From assembly GCA_021789355.1 (NCBI GenBank), contig JAJYJR010000322.1:1-6804 (forward strand): DNA of 6,804 nt. The letters are read 5' to 3'. The position numbers and the translations under genes are program-made. Below, one piece after another: positions 4,618-6,804 of the stretch (position 1 is its first letter; each line of letters starts with the position of its first letter). This stretch comes from Chloroflexota bacterium. Its GTDB lineage: Bacteria; Chloroflexota; Limnocylindria; Limnocylindrales; CSP1-4. The notes beneath the pieces are model-generated. The model was not told the origin of the DNA. It was given only the letters and a program-made list of their open reading frames with translations, and did not search any database.

Positions 4618-6741
4618 CTAGGAGAACAGCGCCTTCAGGTGTGCGGGAGTCGTAGCCGCCTGAACCCGCTCCCGGGTTGTCTCGTCCTTGAGGTCCAGCC
4701 GGCACAGGATGCCGCCGACCTCGGCGATCACTTGAATCCTGCCGAACGCGGGACCGTGCATCTGCGCGAACGTCGCCAGACCTTGGGCCTTGGCGGGCGC
4801 GTCACCTAGATCGGGGTTGTGCGGATCAAGGATGTCGATAACAAGGTGTCCGCCGGACTTCCTGACGAACAGGAAATCGGGGAACAAGGGCTTCGTCTCA
4901 CCGCCCACCACATACGGCACGAGCAGCGCCCATTTCTTGCGGTCCATGTTCCGGACCCAGCCAACGGTGGCGGGGTTCGCAAGCTCCTCGGCGAGGACCC
5001 TCTCCTCCCACGTGGTGAGCTTGAACGGCGCGAGCCCGTCCGCATCGACGAACACGTGGCTGGCCCAGCGTGTCTCCTCGGGCGGGACCTCGATGGCCTC
5101 CGTCGGGTAATGCATGGAGCTGAGTTCTGGGACTGATGAGAGGCGACGAATCTCGTCGTAGACCTGCCGTCGCCGCTCCGGAAGCGTAGCGACTGCGGCC
5201 GCGTGTGCATCAAGGAGCTCGCGGACGCGGGTCCGCGAGAACTCGGCCAGCTTCCGATTCACGTCATCTCTGGCGACGAGGGCCACGATCTCGAGACGGG
5301 CAGTCCGCAGCAGCGCGTCGTCAGTATCGACTCGGCTCTTCCAGTACGCCTGGTGGAGTCCTTCGCCAAGCCGCCGCCCGGCGGCCTCGAACAGGTCGTT
5401 GACGTTCTCGGGGCTGACAACGAGGTCGAACGTCTCCTCGTCGGTCTCGTCCTCGCCGACCGCCCAGTCGACGCGGCGCACTGTCAGGGTTCCGCGCTCT
5501 GCGATGACGCTCTGATACTGCTCGTCGCCGGCAAGGCGCTCGTGCTCCCCGATGAGGATCGCGACGAGGCCCGCGATCTCGCGCTCGTTCGCCTCCGGAT
5601 CGACAAGGTCGCGGGAGAGGTTCCGGGCAAGCCGAACGAGCCGGCGAACGTCGCTCACCTTGCGACTGCGCGGAAGAACGTAGGAAGGAATCGATTCTAG
5701 GGCGGCGAATACCTCCTCCGATCCCTCGGCTCGCTTCAAGATGACCGGCGGCTTCGTCTCGACATCGACCGCCCCCGCCGCCTCGCCGGACTCCGCCAGG
5801 TAGGCAATCACCCGCTCCAGTGCCGCTTCGTCATAGTGCGGGAGGTAGAGCGAGACCGAGTTCAGTTGCTCGTCCCCATCGACGCGGCGAGCCAGCGGGG
5901 CGCGGACCATCCGTCCGACGAGCTGAGCGATATTCGTGTAGTCGAGGGCCCGGCGGTACGACATCATGACTTCGGCCTGCGGACAATCCCAGCCGGTATT
6001 CAGGCTCGTCTTGAAGAAGACGACGGCGACGTCGGGGTCTTCGGTGATGTCCGGAGGGGCGAGATAGCGGAGGCCGGTCGAGCCGATCGTGAGCGCCGTC
6101 TTCTCTTGGAAGGCGTGCGCGAAGACTGCGTCCGGGAGGTTGCCGACTTCGCTCCGGATCGCGGCGATCGCCTCGGCCATGTCCGTGCGCGAGATCGCGC
6201 CGTTCCCGCCGTCCTCGACTTGGACGATAAGGAGCGGCCGCACGACATCCTCCTCGCCCTCACTCTCGCAGTACGTCTTCCAGCGACTGCCGGCCTCGAC
6301 CCAGTCCCGCGCCGCCTCGCGCAGCAAGGTCACATCGGCCGGCTGCGTATCCACCGGATGGAAGACGACGACCTTCTCCTTGATCAAGCCGGACTCGCGG
6401 ACGTCCTCTGGCCTCACGACGACCTGCCGCACAGTGCGGTCCGAACCGGCGAGGAGGTCTAGGAAGCGTCGCGGCGTCGCGCTGACCCCAAGGACGACCG
6501 GCGACGGCCGCATCCCATCGCCGCCCTTGATGAACCGCTGCATGATCGAGGTTGCCTTGTCGCGCTCGGTGCGGCTCTCGACCATCCCCCGGTGTGCTTC
6601 GTCGATGACGACGTAGAGGTGCAGGTCTTCGTCGGCGATCGTGTTGTCGACGATCTCCCAGAAGGTGTAGTGGCGCTTGGGAATGACGTTCAGATCTGGC
6701 CCCACCCCTGAGCGTGCAGCGATGCTCAGATCTGGCCCCAC
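4618..6741 (-). CDS. Type III restriction Res-like DEAH helicase-nuclease, 5'-truncated by an insertion sequence
   Basis: This is a superfamily 2 helicase-nuclease, the ATP-dependent DNA-translocating subunit of type III-like restriction systems. Counting from the GTG at 6741, DEAH is at residues 47-50 (VVIDEAHRGM), motif III VSAT at 86-89, motif V in FFKTSLNTGWDCP (242-254) and the motif VI arginines in QLVGRMVRAP (273-282). Residues about 362-600 are a helical linker. The end carries a nuclease-like block: PDF (621-623), then HLVIDILDPH (632-641) and K651. In the canonical PD-(D/E)xK pattern the lysine would sit at L638, so the core is variant; K651 in the following helix might replace it. 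Family-specific sequence starts only at about residue 21 (PKRHYTFWEIV). The first 20 residues are insertion-sequence end DNA, so motif I (Walker A) and other N-terminal motifs are missing. The frame stays open to the window edge, so 6741 is a formal start only. ATP-driven activity should be lost. No methyltransferase is adjacent. Confidence 0.85.
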   Translation of the reverse strand: MGPDLSIAARSGVGPDLNVIPKRHYTFWEIVDNTIADEDLHLYVVIDEAHRGMVESRTERDKATSIMQRFIKGGDGMRPSPVVLGVSATPRRFLDLLAGSDRTVRQVVVRPEDVRESGLIKEKVVVFHPVDTQPADVTLLREAARDWVEAGSRWKTYCESEGEEDVVRPLLIVQVEDGGNGAISRTDMAEAIAAIRSEVGNLPDAVFAHAFQEKTALTIGSTGLRYLAPPDITEDPDVAVVFFKTSLNTGWDCPQAEVMMSYRRALDYTNIAQLVGRMVRAPLARRVDGDEQLNSVSLYLPHYDEAALERVIAYLAESGEAAGAVDVETKPPVILKRAEGSEEVFAALESIPSYVLPRSRKVSDVRRLVRLARNLSRDLVDPEANEREIAGLVAILIGEHERLAGDEQYQSVIAERGTLTVRRVDWAVGEDETDEETFDLVVSPENVNDLFEAAGRRLGEGLHQAYWKSRVDTDDALLRTARLEIVALVARDDVNRKLAEFSRTRVRELLDAHAAAVATLPERRRQVYDEIRRLSSVPELSSMHYPTEAIEVPPEETRWASHVFVDADGLAPFKLTTWEERVLAEELANPATVGWVRNMDRKKWALLVPYVVGGETKPLFPDFLFVRKSGGHLVIDILDPHNPDLGDAPAKAQGLATFAQMHGPAFGRIQVIAEVGGILCRLDLKDETTRERVQAATTPAHLKALFS
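6690..6711. repeat. Terminal direct repeat, copy A
   Basis: tcagatctggccccacccc plus tga. It matches copy B (6726-6747) at 21 of 22 positions. It is likely the outer transposase-binding site of the insertion sequence end. Confidence 0.75.
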
Positions 6742-6747
6742 CCCCGA
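6726..6747. repeat. Terminal direct repeat, copy B
   Basis: tcagatctggccccacccc plus cga; one mismatch to copy A, offset 36 bases. It is likely the inner transposase-binding site. The formal GTG start of the helicase frame (6741-6739) lies inside it. Confidence 0.75.
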
Positions 6748-6804
6748 CCCCCAGCGCCCGTACGCTCGGCTGCTGTCGAAGGCCGCTGAGCGAGGGTGGA
6801 GGAG

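Larger units (their letters stand above)
6684..6804. mobile_element. End of an insertion sequence, probably IS21-like, interrupting the helicase gene
   Basis: Helicase homology stops at about 6683. From there the plus strand reads tgacgttcagatctggcccc and carries two near-identical copies of a 22-base unit spaced 36 bases apart. IS21-family elements begin with TG and have multiple repeated transposase-binding sites inside their ends, which fits. The last bases (6798-6804, ggaggag) look like a ribosome binding site, so a transposase gene (istA-like) may start just outside the window on the plus strand. No transposase coding is visible here, so the family assignment rests only on end structure. 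Confidence 0.5.

Noticed and set aside
5203..5700. Plus-strand 165-codon frame with a fairly protein-like translation
   Set aside because: It is exactly antisense to the helical linker of the helicase-nuclease, which has continuous family features on both sides.
6684..6804. Repeats at the right edge as the start of a CRISPR array
   Set aside because: Only two units, 22 bases long with a 14-base spacing, joined directly to a gene breakpoint; this fits transposase-binding repeats better.

Overview
This is a GC-rich bacterial window with long antisense shadow frames. GTG is the apparent start of one gene and of the longest open frame, and a TTG start is possible for a gene remnant. The base composition and gene types would suit a Chloroflexota or Actinomycetota genome or metagenome bin. 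That is a guess: nothing here fixes the taxon.

Layout. Bases 1-579 (+) are the 3' end of a BMP/PnrA-type ABC transporter substrate-binding protein. Hairpin-forming DNA follows it (580-893), including a perfect 10-bp stem at 712-741. Bases 894-1190 (+) hold an apparent remnant of the N-terminus of a type III restriction (Res) helicase-nuclease; the family match lasts about 26 codons and then stops. Everything else of substance is on the minus strand. From right to left there is a large Res/DEAH helicase-nuclease reading frame (6741 to 4618), a 754-bp gap without a credible gene, a uracil-DNA-glycosylase-like protein (3863 to 3099) and a multidomain protein (2992 to 1391). The last carries an HTH-like segment, a DUF6884 domain, a C-terminal half resembling an HhH-GPD DNA glycosylase and a terminal four-cysteine motif. 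The right edge (about 6684-6804) looks like the end of an insertion sequence, probably IS21-like, which has removed the 5' part of the helicase gene, including its Walker A region.

How the genes fit together. The two small minus-strand genes form a likely operon and both look like DNA-base-recognition or base-excision proteins. They sit between two separate remnants of type III-like restriction enzymes, with no methyltransferase in view. This looks like a partly decayed defence island. The UDG-like plus DUF6884/HhH-GPD-like pair is the best candidate for an undescribed system, possibly a glycosylase-based defence or DNA-modification module. That function is inference from domain resemblance and neighbourhood, not something the sequence proves.
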